From: Actinomadura montaniterrae
GTDB lineage: Bacteria; Actinomycetota; Actinomycetes; Streptosporangiales; Streptosporangiaceae
Reading direction: 5' to 3'
NCBI RefSeq assembly: GCF_008923365.1
Contig: NZ_WBMR01000084.1
Span: 1-37,140 of the forward strand
Length of the DNA stretch: 37,140 nt
The position numbers were made by a program, and so were the translations under genes. The notes under the pieces are model-generated. The model was given only the letters and a program-made list of their open reading frames with translations. It had not been told where the DNA came from and did not search any database. Below, piece after piece: positions 23,902-33,241 of the stretch (its first letter is position 1; each line of letters starts with the position of its first letter).

Positions 23902-24207
23902 TCAGGCGGCGCCGCGGTTCTTGGCGGCCATGCAGATCCGGGCGAGGTCGTTGAGGGCGTCGGCGCGGCGCTCGTCGAGGGTGCGGCGGTCGCCCGGGCC
24001 CGCCTCCGCGAGCGTGTCGATGACCAGGGAGAACACCGGCCACTCGGCCGGGCCGATGGCGCCCTGGAAGTCGATGCCGTCCTCGAGGTCGTCGAGGTCG
24101 AGGTTGCGGGCGAACGTCGCGAGCGCGGCCTCGGCGGCCACCACCCCGATGCGCATCGCCAGCGCGGCCGGCTCGCGGTCGAGGGAACGCACGGTGCTGG
24201 AACCCAT
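23902..24207 (-). CDS. Small hypothetical protein
   Basis: A protein of 101 aa, acidic and Ala-rich, probably helical. The text RRADALNDLARICMAA near the C-terminus faintly resembles the R-R-A-D-A-L element of DUF222/HNH proteins, but the rest does not, so I leave it unassigned. I chose ATG 24207 because TATGTT lies exactly 7 nt upstream, fitting a leaderless transcript; ATG 24219 lacks both a -10 at the right spacing and an SD. Third-position G/C is high. Downstream on the plus strand is a convergent terminator; upstream is the methyltransferase 3' end. Confidence 0.65.
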   Translation of the reverse strand: MGSSTVRSLDREPAALAMRIGVVAAEAALATFARNLDLDDLEDGIDFQGAIGPAEWPVFSLVIDTLAEAGPGDRRTLDERRADALNDLARICMAAKNRGAA

Positions 24208-24280
24208 GGCCGACAACATAGAACATATGAGCGAGCCACGTCGAACGTTTGCTCGAAATAGTTCCGGCGAAACGCGCGAA

Positions 24281-25060
24281 TCAGCCGGCGATGGCGTGCT
24301 GGAACAGGTAGGTGTGCGTGAAGTGCAGCTCGCCGTCGACGCGGCTCGGGCGCATGCCGGTCGCGGGGCCGCCGGAGAGCTCGTCCTCCAGCTCGCGGCG
24401 GATCCGCCCGGCGACGTCGGCGGGCGTCCGCGACAGCTCCAGCCACGGCTCCAGCGGACGGGTGAAGTCGATCGACCGGGACCGCTTCACCTCGGCGCCG
24501 GCGTCGGTGACGAGGGCGGCGATCCCCGCCCGGGTGAGCATGGTGCCGTGCGAGGGGTCGCGGAGCCGCTCGATCCGGTCGGGGTCGCCCTCCAGGCCGT
24601 CCGGGCGGACGAGGTCGGCGACGATCAGCGCGGCGCCCGGCCGGCTGACCCGGGCCATCTCCCGCACCACGGCGGCGGGGTCGGCGACCTGGTGCAGGGA
24701 GAAGCGCGTCACGACGAGGGTGAAGGAGCGGTCGAGGTAGGGCAGCGCGGTCGCGTCGCCCTCGGTGAAGGTGACGTTGGTGAGGCCCCGCCGGTCGGCC
24801 TCGCGCTTGCCCTCGGCGAGCATCGCGGGGGTGAGGTCGAGGGCGGTGACGTGCCGGACGCGGTGGGCGATCGCGAGGGACACGAGCGCGGTGCCGGCGG
24901 CGACCTCCAGGACGTTGTCGTCGAGGTCGAGTTCGGGATCCATGAAGCGGACGAGGTCGTCCAGGTGCCGGGTGAACGCGGCGTTCAGCCGCGGGTCGGC
25001 GAACCCGGCCGCCTGCTTGGAGAACTCGCGTACGACCTTGTCGTCGTGGGTCACCGTCAC
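24281..25060 (-). CDS. Class I SAM-dependent methyltransferase
   Basis: A protein of 259 aa with a Rossmann-type methyltransferase core: motif I VLEVAAGTALVSLAIA (about 50-65), acidic VTALDLTPAML, motif II-like GDATALPYLDRSF and ARVSRPGAALIVADLV. The pattern is close to UbiE/Methyltransf_11 enzymes acting on small molecules. The G-x-G of motif I is A-A-G-T-A, slightly relaxed but common. The GTG start has GGGAGG 4-5 nt upstream. It ends 74 bp before the small hypothetical gene. The substrate is unknown. Confidence 0.88.
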   Translation of the reverse strand: MTVTHDDKVVREFSKQAAGFADPRLNAAFTRHLDDLVRFMDPELDLDDNVLEVAAGTALVSLAIAHRVRHVTALDLTPAMLAEGKREADRRGLTNVTFTEGDATALPYLDRSFTLVVTRFSLHQVADPAAVVREMARVSRPGAALIVADLVRPDGLEGDPDRIERLRDPSHGTMLTRAGIAALVTDAGAEVKRSRSIDFTRPLEPWLELSRTPADVAGRIRRELEDELSGGPATGMRPSRVDGELHFTHTYLFQHAIAG

Positions 25061-25134
25061 GTCGCCTCCCTGGATGCGTTCCCCGGATCATCCCCGATCC
25101 CGGGTGCGCTGGCCAGAGGGGGTGACACTCTTCA

Positions 25135-25330
25135 GTCAACTGCTCGCCCCTGAAGGACCGGGCTTGTCGGCTCGGTTCGGAAGGGCTCTGCTCATGCTCC
25201 CGCGCTGCCCCGTACCAGGGGGCGGTCGCGGGTCACATCGCCGGGTCGCCGCTAGGCGGGGGCCGGTTTGGGCATGTTGACGAATACCCACGCCGAGCGT
25301 GCGCGGTCGCGCACGTTGACCCCGGCGACG
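25135..25330 (-). ncRNA. Putative omega RNA (reRNA) at the right end of the TnpB element
   Basis: TnpB proteins use a guide RNA made from the 3' end of tnpB and the right end of the element. Here the minus strand from the last part of tnpB to 25135 holds several inverted repeats and ends in the TTCAG hairpin followed by GTTGAC. Sequence past 25135 (TGAAGAGTGTCACCC...) would be the natural guide. Only the position and general look support this. Confidence 0.35.
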
Positions 25331-26424
25331 ACGTCGGCGGGCCCAGCGAGGCCGCACCGGCGACAGCGGAAGGTGTCCCGCGAGGGCCGGTTGGCCTTGG
25401 CGGTGTGGCCGCAGCGCGGGCAGCGCTGCGAGGTGTAGGCCGGATCCACCTCGATGACCGGCACGCCGGCCCGGCGGGCCTTGTAGGCGATGAACGCGCC
25501 GAGTTGGTGGAACGGCCAGGACGACTGCCGTGCTCGCTGGTCGCGTCGAACCGTGACCCGCTCGCGGATGCCCTGGAGCTGTTCCAGGGCGATGCCGCGT
25601 TCGGTGCGTTGGGCGACAGCAACGACCGTCTTGGAGATCTTGTGGTTGATGTGGGCGGCGTGCCGCGACTCGCGGCGTGCACGCTTCTTGAGGAGCTGCT
25701 TGGCCGAGCGTGTCTTCTTGGCCTGTATCTCGGCCTTCTTGCGAGCTTGCCGGCGCCGGTAACGGTCCAGGCGCCGGCCCGAATGGTCGTCGCCGTCGCT
25801 GGTGGTGGCCAGGTTGCTGATGCCTCGGTCCACACCGATCCAGTCTCGCGGCTCGTACCGCTCGGCTTCAGGCACTTCGCAGGTGGCGACCAGAAACCAC
25901 TTCCCGTCCCGGCGAACCAGGTCGGACTCGCCTTTCCGGCATTCGGTGAGCTGCTTGAGCGCCGCCTCCGAGCAGGCGAAGCGAACGTTCTTCAGGCGTC
26001 CGTCCATCGTCCAGATCGACACCGTTTGGGCGTCGTAGTTCCATGACAGGCACCGATCGTCGTAGGTGTGCGCCGCGTCCAGTCGGAAGGTGACGGGCCT
26101 GGACATGGCCTTGCGCCGCCGCTTCGCCCCCTGCCCGCCCAGGTTCCCGGCTCGGATGGTCGCCCGCAGTGTGGTGTAGGTATCCACCACGCGCTTGATG
26201 ACGTGCTGCGCGGCCTGCGCGCCCAAGCCCTCGGCCTTGAGCTGCCCGTAGGCCATAGACCGCAGGTCCTTGATCGACCCGTTGAGCCCGTATGCGGTGA
26301 ACGAGGCGGCCGATACCTGGTTCGCGCACTGGTTGACCGTGTGCAACGTGCGCTCAAGGGCCACGGTCTGCGTGGCATCCGGAATGAGCTTGACTTGCAC
26401 CACGATCTTCACGTCCGTGACCAT
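25252..26424 (-). CDS. tnpB: RNA-guided endonuclease TnpB family protein (OrfB)
   Basis: A protein of 390 aa. The RuvC-like triad is D199 (GVDRGISNLA), E281 (GIALEQLQGI) and D364 (GPADVVAGVN). A four-Cys zinc finger lies at 335, 338, 354 and 357 (CPRCG, CRRCG). The usual D-x-N-A-A after the third Asp is D-V-V-A-G, a small deviation, but all three acidic residues are kept, so nuclease activity looks possible. The N-terminus (VKIVVQVKLIPDATQTVALE) is the normal OrfB helix-turn-helix start. The gene starts at ATG 26424. It uses lower-GC codons than its neighbours. It sits 28 bp from the adnB stop and does not break that gene. Confidence 0.92.
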   Translation of the reverse strand: MVTDVKIVVQVKLIPDATQTVALERTLHTVNQCANQVSAASFTAYGLNGSIKDLRSMAYGQLKAEGLGAQAAQHVIKRVVDTYTTLRATIRAGNLGGQGAKRRRKAMSRPVTFRLDAAHTYDDRCLSWNYDAQTVSIWTMDGRLKNVRFACSEAALKQLTECRKGESDLVRRDGKWFLVATCEVPEAERYEPRDWIGVDRGISNLATTSDGDDHSGRRLDRYRRRQARKKAEIQAKKTRSAKQLLKKRARRESRHAAHINHKISKTVVAVAQRTERGIALEQLQGIRERVTVRRDQRARQSSWPFHQLGAFIAYKARRAGVPVIEVDPAYTSQRCPRCGHTAKANRPSRDTFRCRRCGLAGPADVVAGVNVRDRARSAWVFVNMPKPAPA

Positions 26425-26452
26425 AGCATTACCGTGCGCAAGCAAGGGGTCG

Positions 26453-29400
26453 TCAGGCGGCGGGGACGGACTCCAGGAGGGCGGCGAGGCCGGCGGCGTC
26501 GAGGAGGTCCGCCGGACGGACGGTCGTGTTCGCGCTGACGTAGTGGAACGCGGCGCTGACCTCGCCGACGTCGACGCCCGCCAGCTCGGCCCATGCGAGC
26601 CGGTACGCGGCGAGCTGCACGGCGGCGAAGCGGGCGTCGTCGCCGGACGGGGGGCGGCCGGTCTTCCAGTCGACGATCTCGTAGCCGCCGCCGCGCCGCC
26701 GGAACACCGCGTCCATCCGGCCGCGGACCAGCCGGTCGCCGATGATCGTCTCGAACGGGACCTCGATGTCGAGGGGCTCGCGGGCCGCCCATTCGGACTC
26801 CTCGAACCGCTCCTGGAGGCGGAGCAGGTGGGCGTCGTCGGCGGCGCCCTCGTCGGCGGCGCCGGGCAGCTCGTCGGGGTCGATGAGGCGCTGCTGCCCC
26901 CAGCGGCCCTCCAGCCAGGCATGGAACGCGGTGCCGCGCCGCGCGTACGGGGCGGGCGGGCGCGGCATCGGGCGGCGGATCTGCCGGGCCAGCGCCGCCG
27001 GGTCGCGGGCGAGCGACACCAGCGACGACACCGACAGGTGGGCGGGCAGCTCGACGAGGAGGCCGTCGCCGCCGCGGCCCCGGTCGCGTTCGGCGAGGAG
27101 GAGCTCGACGTCGCGCGCCCACGCGGTCATGCGGCCCCGGTCGGCGTCGGTCAGGCCCTCGTCGCCGGCCCACAGCCGGTTCCGTCCGGCCATCGCGTCC
27201 TCGACCATGCGGGCCGCCTCGACGACGGCCTCGTAGCGTTCGCGGGCGGACGCGTCGGTCCGGCCGCGCTCCCCCGGCGGGACGGGCCACTGCGCCTCTT
27301 CGGGGTCGGCGAGCAGCGGGTTCGTCTCGCCCTCCTCGGGCGGGTCGGCCCACAGGGCGACCGTCCCGGCGCCGGCGAGGCAGACCGCGCGGACCTCCTC
27401 CAGGAACGGCGACGGCCCGAGCGGGCGCCCCGACGACCCCCACCAGTACCCGGTGGTGATGAGCAGGCTGGACGCGCGCGTGACGGCGACGTAGGCGAGG
27501 CGGCGCTCCTCGCGCAGGTCGCGTTCGGAGCACGCCTGGTCGAACGCGGCGAGGTCGTCCTTCTCCAGGCCGTTCAGCGGCGGCAGGTCGGCGCGGTCGC
27601 CGCGCAGCATGAACGGCAGGACGCGCGGGTTCGCCGTCCACCGGGTCGCGTTCTGCGGCGGGGACGGGAAGATCGAGCCCTTCGCGGGGCCGCCGTTCTT
27701 CTGCGGCACGTAGGACAGGCCCGGCACGACGACGACGGGCCATTCCAGGCCCTTGGACGCGTGGACGGTGAGCAGCTTGACGCTGTTGGTCTCGCCGACG
27801 CGTCCGGCCTCCAGCCCGAACTCCTCGGTCTCGGCGGCCTTGAGGTAGGCGAGGAACGCGCCGAGCGTCGGGTCCTCGGCGTCGCCGGCGAAGGTCGCGG
27901 CGGCGTCGATGAACGCGTCGAGGTCGGCGCGGGCGGTGACGGGGTCGAGGCCGGACCGGGCGGCGACCTCGATGTCCAGGCCGAGGGCCCGCTCGACCTC
28001 GTTGACGAGGTCGGGCAGCGGCAGGCCGACCTGGCCGCGCAGCGTCCGCAGCTCGTCGCGGAGCCGCCGCAGCCGCCCGTAGCCCTCCGGCGAGTACGCC
28101 TCCGGCGAGCCGAGGTCGTCGAGCGCGTCGACGAGGCTGCCGGTCTCCTGGTTCAGCTCGCTGACCAGCTGCCGGAGCGGATCGTCGGCCGTTTCCGGCG
28201 CGGGGTCGCCGCTCTCGGGCGGTTCCTCCGCGGCGGTCTCGGGCGGGGTGACGTCGCGCGCCGACTCCTGCGCCAGCGCCCGCGCGCGCCGTCCGAGCGC
28301 GACGAGGTCGCGGGGGCCGAGCCGCCAGCGCGGGCCCGTGAGCAGCCGGGCGAGGGACGCGCCCGCCGTCGGGTCGTGCATGACGCGCAGGGTCGCGACG
28401 ACGTCCTGCACCTCCGGGACGGTCAGCAGCCCGCCGAGCCCGACGACCTCGACGGGGATGCCGCGCGCCTCCAGCGCCCGCCGGATCAGCGGGAACTGCG
28501 ACCGCTTCCGGGCGAGGACGGCGACGTCGGAGTACTGGAGCGGCTCGGCCTGGAAGCCGCCGTCCGGCGCGACCGCCGGGTCACCGGACATCAGCCCCGC
28601 GATGCGCCCGGCGATCCGGTCGGCCTCGTCCTCGACGGTGGCGAACAGCGCGCACTCGACGCGCCCTCTCCCCTCGCGCCCGGCGCCGGGGACGAGCCGC
28701 GGCACCGCCCTGGTCTCCGCGCGCAGCTCCTCCTGGATCTTCGCGGCGGCTTCGAGGATCTGCTCGCCGTTGCGGAACGACCGGCTCAGCTGCACGACCG
28801 GCGCCGGAACCGGCCGCCTGTCCCCCACCGCGGGCTGGGCCGGGAAGTCGTGGGCGAACCGCAGCAGGTTCCCGGCGCTCGCGCCGCGCCACCCGTAGAT
28901 CGACTGGCACGGGTCGCCGACCGCCGTCACCGGATGCCCGCCCGCGAACAGCGACTTCAGCAGGACGAGCTGCGCCTGGCTGGTGTCCTGGTACTCGTCG
29001 AGCAGCACCACGGAGAACCGGGACCGCTCGATCATCCCGACCTCGGGATGCCTGTAGGCGATCCGCGCGGCGAGCGCCATCTGGTCGCCGTGGTCGATGA
29101 CCTCCCGGTCGGCCTTCGCCCGCCCGTACTTCTCGATCAGCGGCATCATCTGCTCGCGGACGGCCTGCCTGGCGAGGATGTCGCGCTGCGCCTTCAGCGG
29201 CTTCTTCACCGCGGCGAACCGCTCGTCCAGCCACGCCCCGACCTTCCGCACGTCGTCGGCGGTGCGCAGGTGCTCCGAGAGGTCGCCGGACAGTTCCATG
29301 ACGGCCTTGGTGACGGTGTCGGGCTGCCATTCGATGCGGTCCATCGGCCCGTCGTAGGCGTCGACGACCCGCGAGCAGATCTGCCACGCGACGGCCGGGG

Positions 29401-29815
29401 AGATCAGCCGCATCGTCGGTTCGAGCGCCTCGCGCAGCGCGTGGTCGCCGAACAGCCGCGCCGCGTACGCGTGGTACGTCGACACCATCGGCTCGCCGTC
29501 GAACAGCGCCTCGCCGCCGAGCCGCTCCAGCTCGTCGCCCGGCAGCACCTCGCGCAGCTTGTCGAGCCGCTTGCGGACGCGCACGCCGAGCTCGGCGGCG
29601 GCCTTGCGGGTGAAGGTCAGGCCGAGGACGCGCTCGGGCCGCACGAACCCGTTCGCGACCAGCCACACCACCCGCGCGGCCATCGTCTCGCTCTTGCCCG
29701 ACCCGGCGCCCGCGATGACCGCCATCGGCGCCATCGGCGCCTCGATCACCCGGGCCTGCTCCTCCGTCGGCTCGGGGATCTCCAGCAGCCGCGCCAGCTC
29801 CCCCGGCGTGATCAC
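26453..29815 (-). CDS. adnB: AdnB subunit of the AdnAB helicase-nuclease
   Basis: A protein of 1120 aa; mycobacterial AdnB is about 1100. AdnAB is the actinobacterial end-resection motor-nuclease for double-strand breaks. The UvrD-type motor has Walker A AGAGSGKS (35-42), LLDEYQDTSQAQ, DPCQSIYGWRGASAG, LLTVHASKGLEW and RRLAYVAVTRA. A C-terminal RecB-like nuclease follows: RRGTAFHAWLEG (His), VRGRMDAVF (Asp), EIVDWKTGRPP (Asp-x-Lys) and VQLAAYRLAW (Q-x-x-x-Y). The GTG start has GGGGGGAG 4 nt upstream. It lies 19 bp after adnA. The stop abuts the TnpB element. Confidence 0.95.
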   Translation of the reverse strand: MITPGELARLLEIPEPTEEQARVIEAPMAPMAVIAGAGSGKSETMAARVVWLVANGFVRPERVLGLTFTRKAAAELGVRVRKRLDKLREVLPGDELERLGGEALFDGEPMVSTYHAYAARLFGDHALREALEPTMRLISPAVAWQICSRVVDAYDGPMDRIEWQPDTVTKAVMELSGDLSEHLRTADDVRKVGAWLDERFAAVKKPLKAQRDILARQAVREQMMPLIEKYGRAKADREVIDHGDQMALAARIAYRHPEVGMIERSRFSVVLLDEYQDTSQAQLVLLKSLFAGGHPVTAVGDPCQSIYGWRGASAGNLLRFAHDFPAQPAVGDRRPVPAPVVQLSRSFRNGEQILEAAAKIQEELRAETRAVPRLVPGAGREGRGRVECALFATVEDEADRIAGRIAGLMSGDPAVAPDGGFQAEPLQYSDVAVLARKRSQFPLIRRALEARGIPVEVVGLGGLLTVPEVQDVVATLRVMHDPTAGASLARLLTGPRWRLGPRDLVALGRRARALAQESARDVTPPETAAEEPPESGDPAPETADDPLRQLVSELNQETGSLVDALDDLGSPEAYSPEGYGRLRRLRDELRTLRGQVGLPLPDLVNEVERALGLDIEVAARSGLDPVTARADLDAFIDAAATFAGDAEDPTLGAFLAYLKAAETEEFGLEAGRVGETNSVKLLTVHASKGLEWPVVVVPGLSYVPQKNGGPAKGSIFPSPPQNATRWTANPRVLPFMLRGDRADLPPLNGLEKDDLAAFDQACSERDLREERRLAYVAVTRASSLLITTGYWWGSSGRPLGPSPFLEEVRAVCLAGAGTVALWADPPEEGETNPLLADPEEAQWPVPPGERGRTDASARERYEAVVEAARMVEDAMAGRNRLWAGDEGLTDADRGRMTAWARDVELLLAERDRGRGGDGLLVELPAHLSVSSLVSLARDPAALARQIRRPMPRPPAPYARRGTAFHAWLEGRWGQQRLIDPDELPGAADEGAADDAHLLRLQERFEESEWAAREPLDIEVPFETIIGDRLVRGRMDAVFRRRGGGYEIVDWKTGRPPSGDDARFAAVQLAAYRLAWAELAGVDVGEVSAAFHYVSANTTVRPADLLDAAGLAALLESVPAA

Positions 29816-29834
29816 CTCGCTCCCCCCGAGCCAA

Positions 29835-32800
29835 TCAGTCGCCCACCTGCCCGCCCTCGTCGTGGACGGGACAGCAGGAGCGTACGGGACAGGTCCGACA
29901 CTTGTCGTTCGCGCGCGCCTGGAAGACGTCGCTGGCCATCCCGCTCGCGACGATCTCGATCAGCTTCTTGGGCCACTCGGGGTCGGCGTCCTCGGCGGGC
30001 GGGGGCTGCTCCTGCTCGCGGGCCTTGGCGGTGAAGGCGGCCTTGCCGACCTGGATGAGCTTCGCGCCGCCCGGCTCGATCAGGCCGTGCCGCTCGAACG
30101 CGCCGAGCATCACCGCGTACTGGTAGACGCCGAGCTGCGGGTGGCGGGCCAGGTCGTCCTTCGGGACGGCCGTGGACGAGGTCTTGATGTCGATGATGAC
30201 GGCGCGGCCCTGCTCGTCGCGTTCGGCGCGGTCGATGCGGCCCTTGATGACGACGCGGCCGAGGTCGACCTTGAACGACTCCTCCAGCGCGACGACCTCG
30301 TTGGGGTTGTCGCGGTGCCAGGCGAGGAACTTGTCGACCATCGCGGTGGCCTGCTCGCGCTGCTTCTCGGAGTACCAGGAGCTGCGGAAGTCCAGGTCGT
30401 TCCAGATCTGGTCGAGGCGCTCGGCGACGTGGACCTCGGTGACGCCGTCGTCGGCGCCCGCCATCTCGGCGACCGCGTGGATGACCTTGCCCATGGTGCT
30501 GAACTCGTTCGGGCCGCCCTCCTGCGCGCCGACCGCGGAGGCGAGCAGCCAGCGCAGCCCGCAGGTGGTGAACGCCTCGACCTGCGACGGGGAGATGGTG
30601 ATCTGCTCGTCGTCGGCGAACGCGGGGCCCTGGTCCGACAGCGCGGTAATCGCGTACCAGTTCTCCGGCCTCGCGCCGCGGACGCCCGCGCGGGCGAGGC
30701 GGGCGAGGTGCCCGGCGGCGGCGCGGCGCAGCGGCTCGGGGCGGGTCGGGTCGGACACCACCGACCGCAGGTCGGCGACCAGCGCGGACAGCGACAGCCA
30801 TCGGGTCTTCTCGTCCAGCTGGGACTGCTCGATCGCGCCGGGCAGCAGCTCGTTGAGGAATCGGGACGGCCGTTCCTCGGTGTCGTCGCCGCCTACCGCG
30901 GTCACCACGAGCCGCTTGCGCGCGCGCGTGACGGCGACGTAGAAGAGGCGGCGTTCCTCGTCCAGCATCTTCGCGGCCATGGACGCCCCGGCCGCCGCGT
31001 CGGAGTCGGGCTGGGCGCCGGCGGCGTGCTCGACCAGCTCCTCGACGCCCAGCAGCGAGCCGCGCAGCCGCACGTCCGGCCACACGCCCTCCTGGACGCC
31101 GGCGACGATGACGACGTCCCACTCCAGGCCCTTCGACCGGTGCGCGGTGAGGATCCGGACGGCCTCGCCCTCCGGCGCCTGCTCGGCGAGGGTGTCGCCG
31201 GCGATCTCCTGCGCGGCGATGTTGTCGACGAACAGCTCGGGGCCCGCCTGCGGCAGCCGGTCGACGAACCGGGCCGCGTGGTCGAACAGCGCGACGACGG
31301 CGTCGAGGTCCCGGTCGGCGGACGCGCCGCGCGTCCCGCCCTTGACGCTCTGCTCCAGCAGGACGTCGGCCTGGCCGCTCTCCTGCCACACCGCCCACAG
31401 CACGTCCTCGGCGGACCCGCCGTCGTGGACGTTGCGCCGCGCCACGTCGATGAGGTTCGCGATGCGCTCGGCGGGGGCGCGCACCTTCTCGTGGACGAGC
31501 ACCAGCTCGCGGGGGTCGTTCACCGCCGCGACGAGCAGCTCGCCGAGCGGCCGCTGGCCGCCCGACAGCTCCTCCAGGTCGCGCAGGGCGCGCTTGAGGC
31601 GCCGCATCGCGAGCGCGTCGGCACCGCCGAGCGGGCCGGTGAGCAGGTCTTCGGCGACGACCTCGTCCAGGTAGCCCTTCTTCAGCGCCGCGCGCAGCAG
31701 CACCAGGAACGGGCGGACGGCCGGCTCCTGCATCAGCGGCACCTCGTCGCCCGCGACGACGACGGGGACGCCCGCCTGCGCCAGCGCCCGCCGCAGCACC
31801 GGCACCTGCCGGACCGCGCTGCGCACCAGCACCGCCATCCGCGACCACGGGACGCCGTCGAGCAGGTGCGCGCGGCGGAGCTCGTCCGCGACCAGCGCCG
31901 ACTCCTGGCTCTCGGAGTCCGCGATGACCGCGCGGACCTCGCCCTCCTCGGCCTCGTCCGGTGTGAGGAGGGCCCGGTGCTCGGCGGCGCCCGCCGAACC
32001 GGCGGGCAGGCGGCGCGCGATCCGCCGCGACGCCTCCAGGATCTCCGGCCCCATCCGGCGGCAGGTGCGCAGCGCCACCACGGGCGCGGGCCGGCCGTCC
32101 AGCGTGAGGAAGCGGTTCGGGAACTCCTGGATGCCGCGGACGTCCGCGCCCCGGAACCCGTAGATCGACTGGTCGGGGTCGCCGACCACGACCAGGTCGC
32201 GGCCCTCCCCCGCCAGCAGGTGCAGCAGCGCCTCCTGCGCGGGGTCGGTGTCCTGGTACTCGTCGACGAACACCACGTCGTAGGAGTCGCGCTCGCGGAT
32301 CCGGACCTCCTCGTCCGCGAGCATCCCGGCGGCCATGAAGATCAGCTCGCCGTAGTCGTAGGTGGGGACGGGGTCGAGCGCGAACCGCTCGACGTAGCGC
32401 TCCATGAACGCGCCGATCGCGGGCCAGTCGTCGCGCCCGCGCATCCGCCCGAGCGCGACCAGTTCCTCCGCCGTGAACTGCCGCTCGACGGCCCGCAGCG
32501 TGAAGTCGCGCAGCTCCTCGGCGAACCCGCGCGTCGCGAGCGCCGCGCGCAGCCGCTCCGGCCAGTCCCGCGCGCCATCCGCCAGCTCGCCTTCGAGCAG
32601 CCGCCGCACCTCGAGGAGCTGCTCCGGCCCGGACAGCAGCCGCGGCGCGGGCTCCTCGTTCAGCACCGCGTCCCGGCGGAGCAGCGCGTACGCGTAGCTG
32701 TGGAACGTCAGCGCCAGCGGCGTCCGGGTGGTGCGGTGCAGCCGTCCGGTGATGCGTTCGCGCAGCTCACCGGCCGCCTTGCGGCTGAACGTGAGGACCA

Positions 32801-33008
32801 GCACCCGCTCGGGGTCGACGCCGCGGTTCTCGATCCGGTCGACGACCGCCTCGACGATCGTCGTGGTCTTGCCGGTGCCCGGCCCGGCCAGCACCAGCAT
32901 CGGCCCGCCCGCGTGCTCCACGACCCGCCGCTGCCGCTCGTCGAGCACGGGCGGCACCGCGCGCGCGGGACCCGCGCGGCGGACGAGACGGTAGGAAGCA
33001 GACGGCAC
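29835..33008 (-). CDS. adnA: AdnA subunit of the AdnAB helicase-nuclease
   Basis: A protein of 1057 aa, matching mycobacterial AdnA (about 1050). Motor motifs are AGPGTGKTTT (41-50), FVDEYQDTDPAQE, DPDQSIYGFRGADV, RILTAHRSKGLEWD and RRLFYVAVTRARK. The nuclease domain has GRIDRAERDEQGR, VIIDIKTSSTAVP and QLGVYQYAV. Cys residues in TTCGLRWLL and in the final CRTCPVRSCC form a pattern like the AddB/Cas4 iron-staple, so a 4Fe-4S cluster in the nuclease domain is likely. The GTG start lacks an obvious SD. It is first in the adnA-adnB operon and divergent from the permease gene. Confidence 0.95.
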   Translation of the reverse strand: MPSASYRLVRRAGPARAVPPVLDERQRRVVEHAGGPMLVLAGPGTGKTTTIVEAVVDRIENRGVDPERVLVLTFSRKAAGELRERITGRLHRTTRTPLALTFHSYAYALLRRDAVLNEEPAPRLLSGPEQLLEVRRLLEGELADGARDWPERLRAALATRGFAEELRDFTLRAVERQFTAEELVALGRMRGRDDWPAIGAFMERYVERFALDPVPTYDYGELIFMAAGMLADEEVRIRERDSYDVVFVDEYQDTDPAQEALLHLLAGEGRDLVVVGDPDQSIYGFRGADVRGIQEFPNRFLTLDGRPAPVVALRTCRRMGPEILEASRRIARRLPAGSAGAAEHRALLTPDEAEEGEVRAVIADSESQESALVADELRRAHLLDGVPWSRMAVLVRSAVRQVPVLRRALAQAGVPVVVAGDEVPLMQEPAVRPFLVLLRAALKKGYLDEVVAEDLLTGPLGGADALAMRRLKRALRDLEELSGGQRPLGELLVAAVNDPRELVLVHEKVRAPAERIANLIDVARRNVHDGGSAEDVLWAVWQESGQADVLLEQSVKGGTRGASADRDLDAVVALFDHAARFVDRLPQAGPELFVDNIAAQEIAGDTLAEQAPEGEAVRILTAHRSKGLEWDVVIVAGVQEGVWPDVRLRGSLLGVEELVEHAAGAQPDSDAAAGASMAAKMLDEERRLFYVAVTRARKRLVVTAVGGDDTEERPSRFLNELLPGAIEQSQLDEKTRWLSLSALVADLRSVVSDPTRPEPLRRAAAGHLARLARAGVRGARPENWYAITALSDQGPAFADDEQITISPSQVEAFTTCGLRWLLASAVGAQEGGPNEFSTMGKVIHAVAEMAGADDGVTEVHVAERLDQIWNDLDFRSSWYSEKQREQATAMVDKFLAWHRDNPNEVVALEESFKVDLGRVVIKGRIDRAERDEQGRAVIIDIKTSSTAVPKDDLARHPQLGVYQYAVMLGAFERHGLIEPGGAKLIQVGKAAFTAKAREQEQPPPAEDADPEWPKKLIEIVASGMASDVFQARANDKCRTCPVRSCCPVHDEGGQVGD

Positions 33009-33241
33009 AACAGTTCATTGGAGCAGATCACCGGGGCTCTTCGGACCACAACGGGCGCATGTCGCGAAGGTGACGCGACGCGAAACGGGTGGGACGCGGG
33101 GCTCGGCAGCCTGCACAAACCCGGAGCGCCGCGATGTGCGCTCTTCCGTTGCGGCCCGCGCAACCGATCATGAAGAGTCGCGGGACCCCCGTGCACGGAA
33201 CGCGGACGGCCGCGTCCCGGGGAGGTGGGAGGTTTCGCCCC

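Larger units (their letters stand above)
25135..26440 (-). mobile_element. TnpB-only IS200/IS605 (IS1341-type) element
   Basis: The tnpB gene has no tnpA (Y1 or serine transposase) beside it, so the element would move only in trans. The right end probably lies near 25135, where the minus strand reads CCGGTCCTTCAGGGG then GCAGTTGAC, resembling the hairpin and terminus of actinobacterial TnpB elements. The left end is confined to about 28 bp between tnpB and the adnB stop. The exact ends are not proven, and I could not identify a target-site motif with certainty. Confidence 0.55.

Noticed and set aside
15586..26440. Prophage or integrative element spanning the accessory block
   Set aside because: No integrase, att repeats, tRNA, or phage or conjugation genes were seen; only a TnpB element is present.
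26409..27743. Minus-strand ORF of 444 codons inside the adnB 3' region
   Set aside because: It is a different frame of the same strand as adnB, with Arg/Pro-rich shadow composition and no domain.
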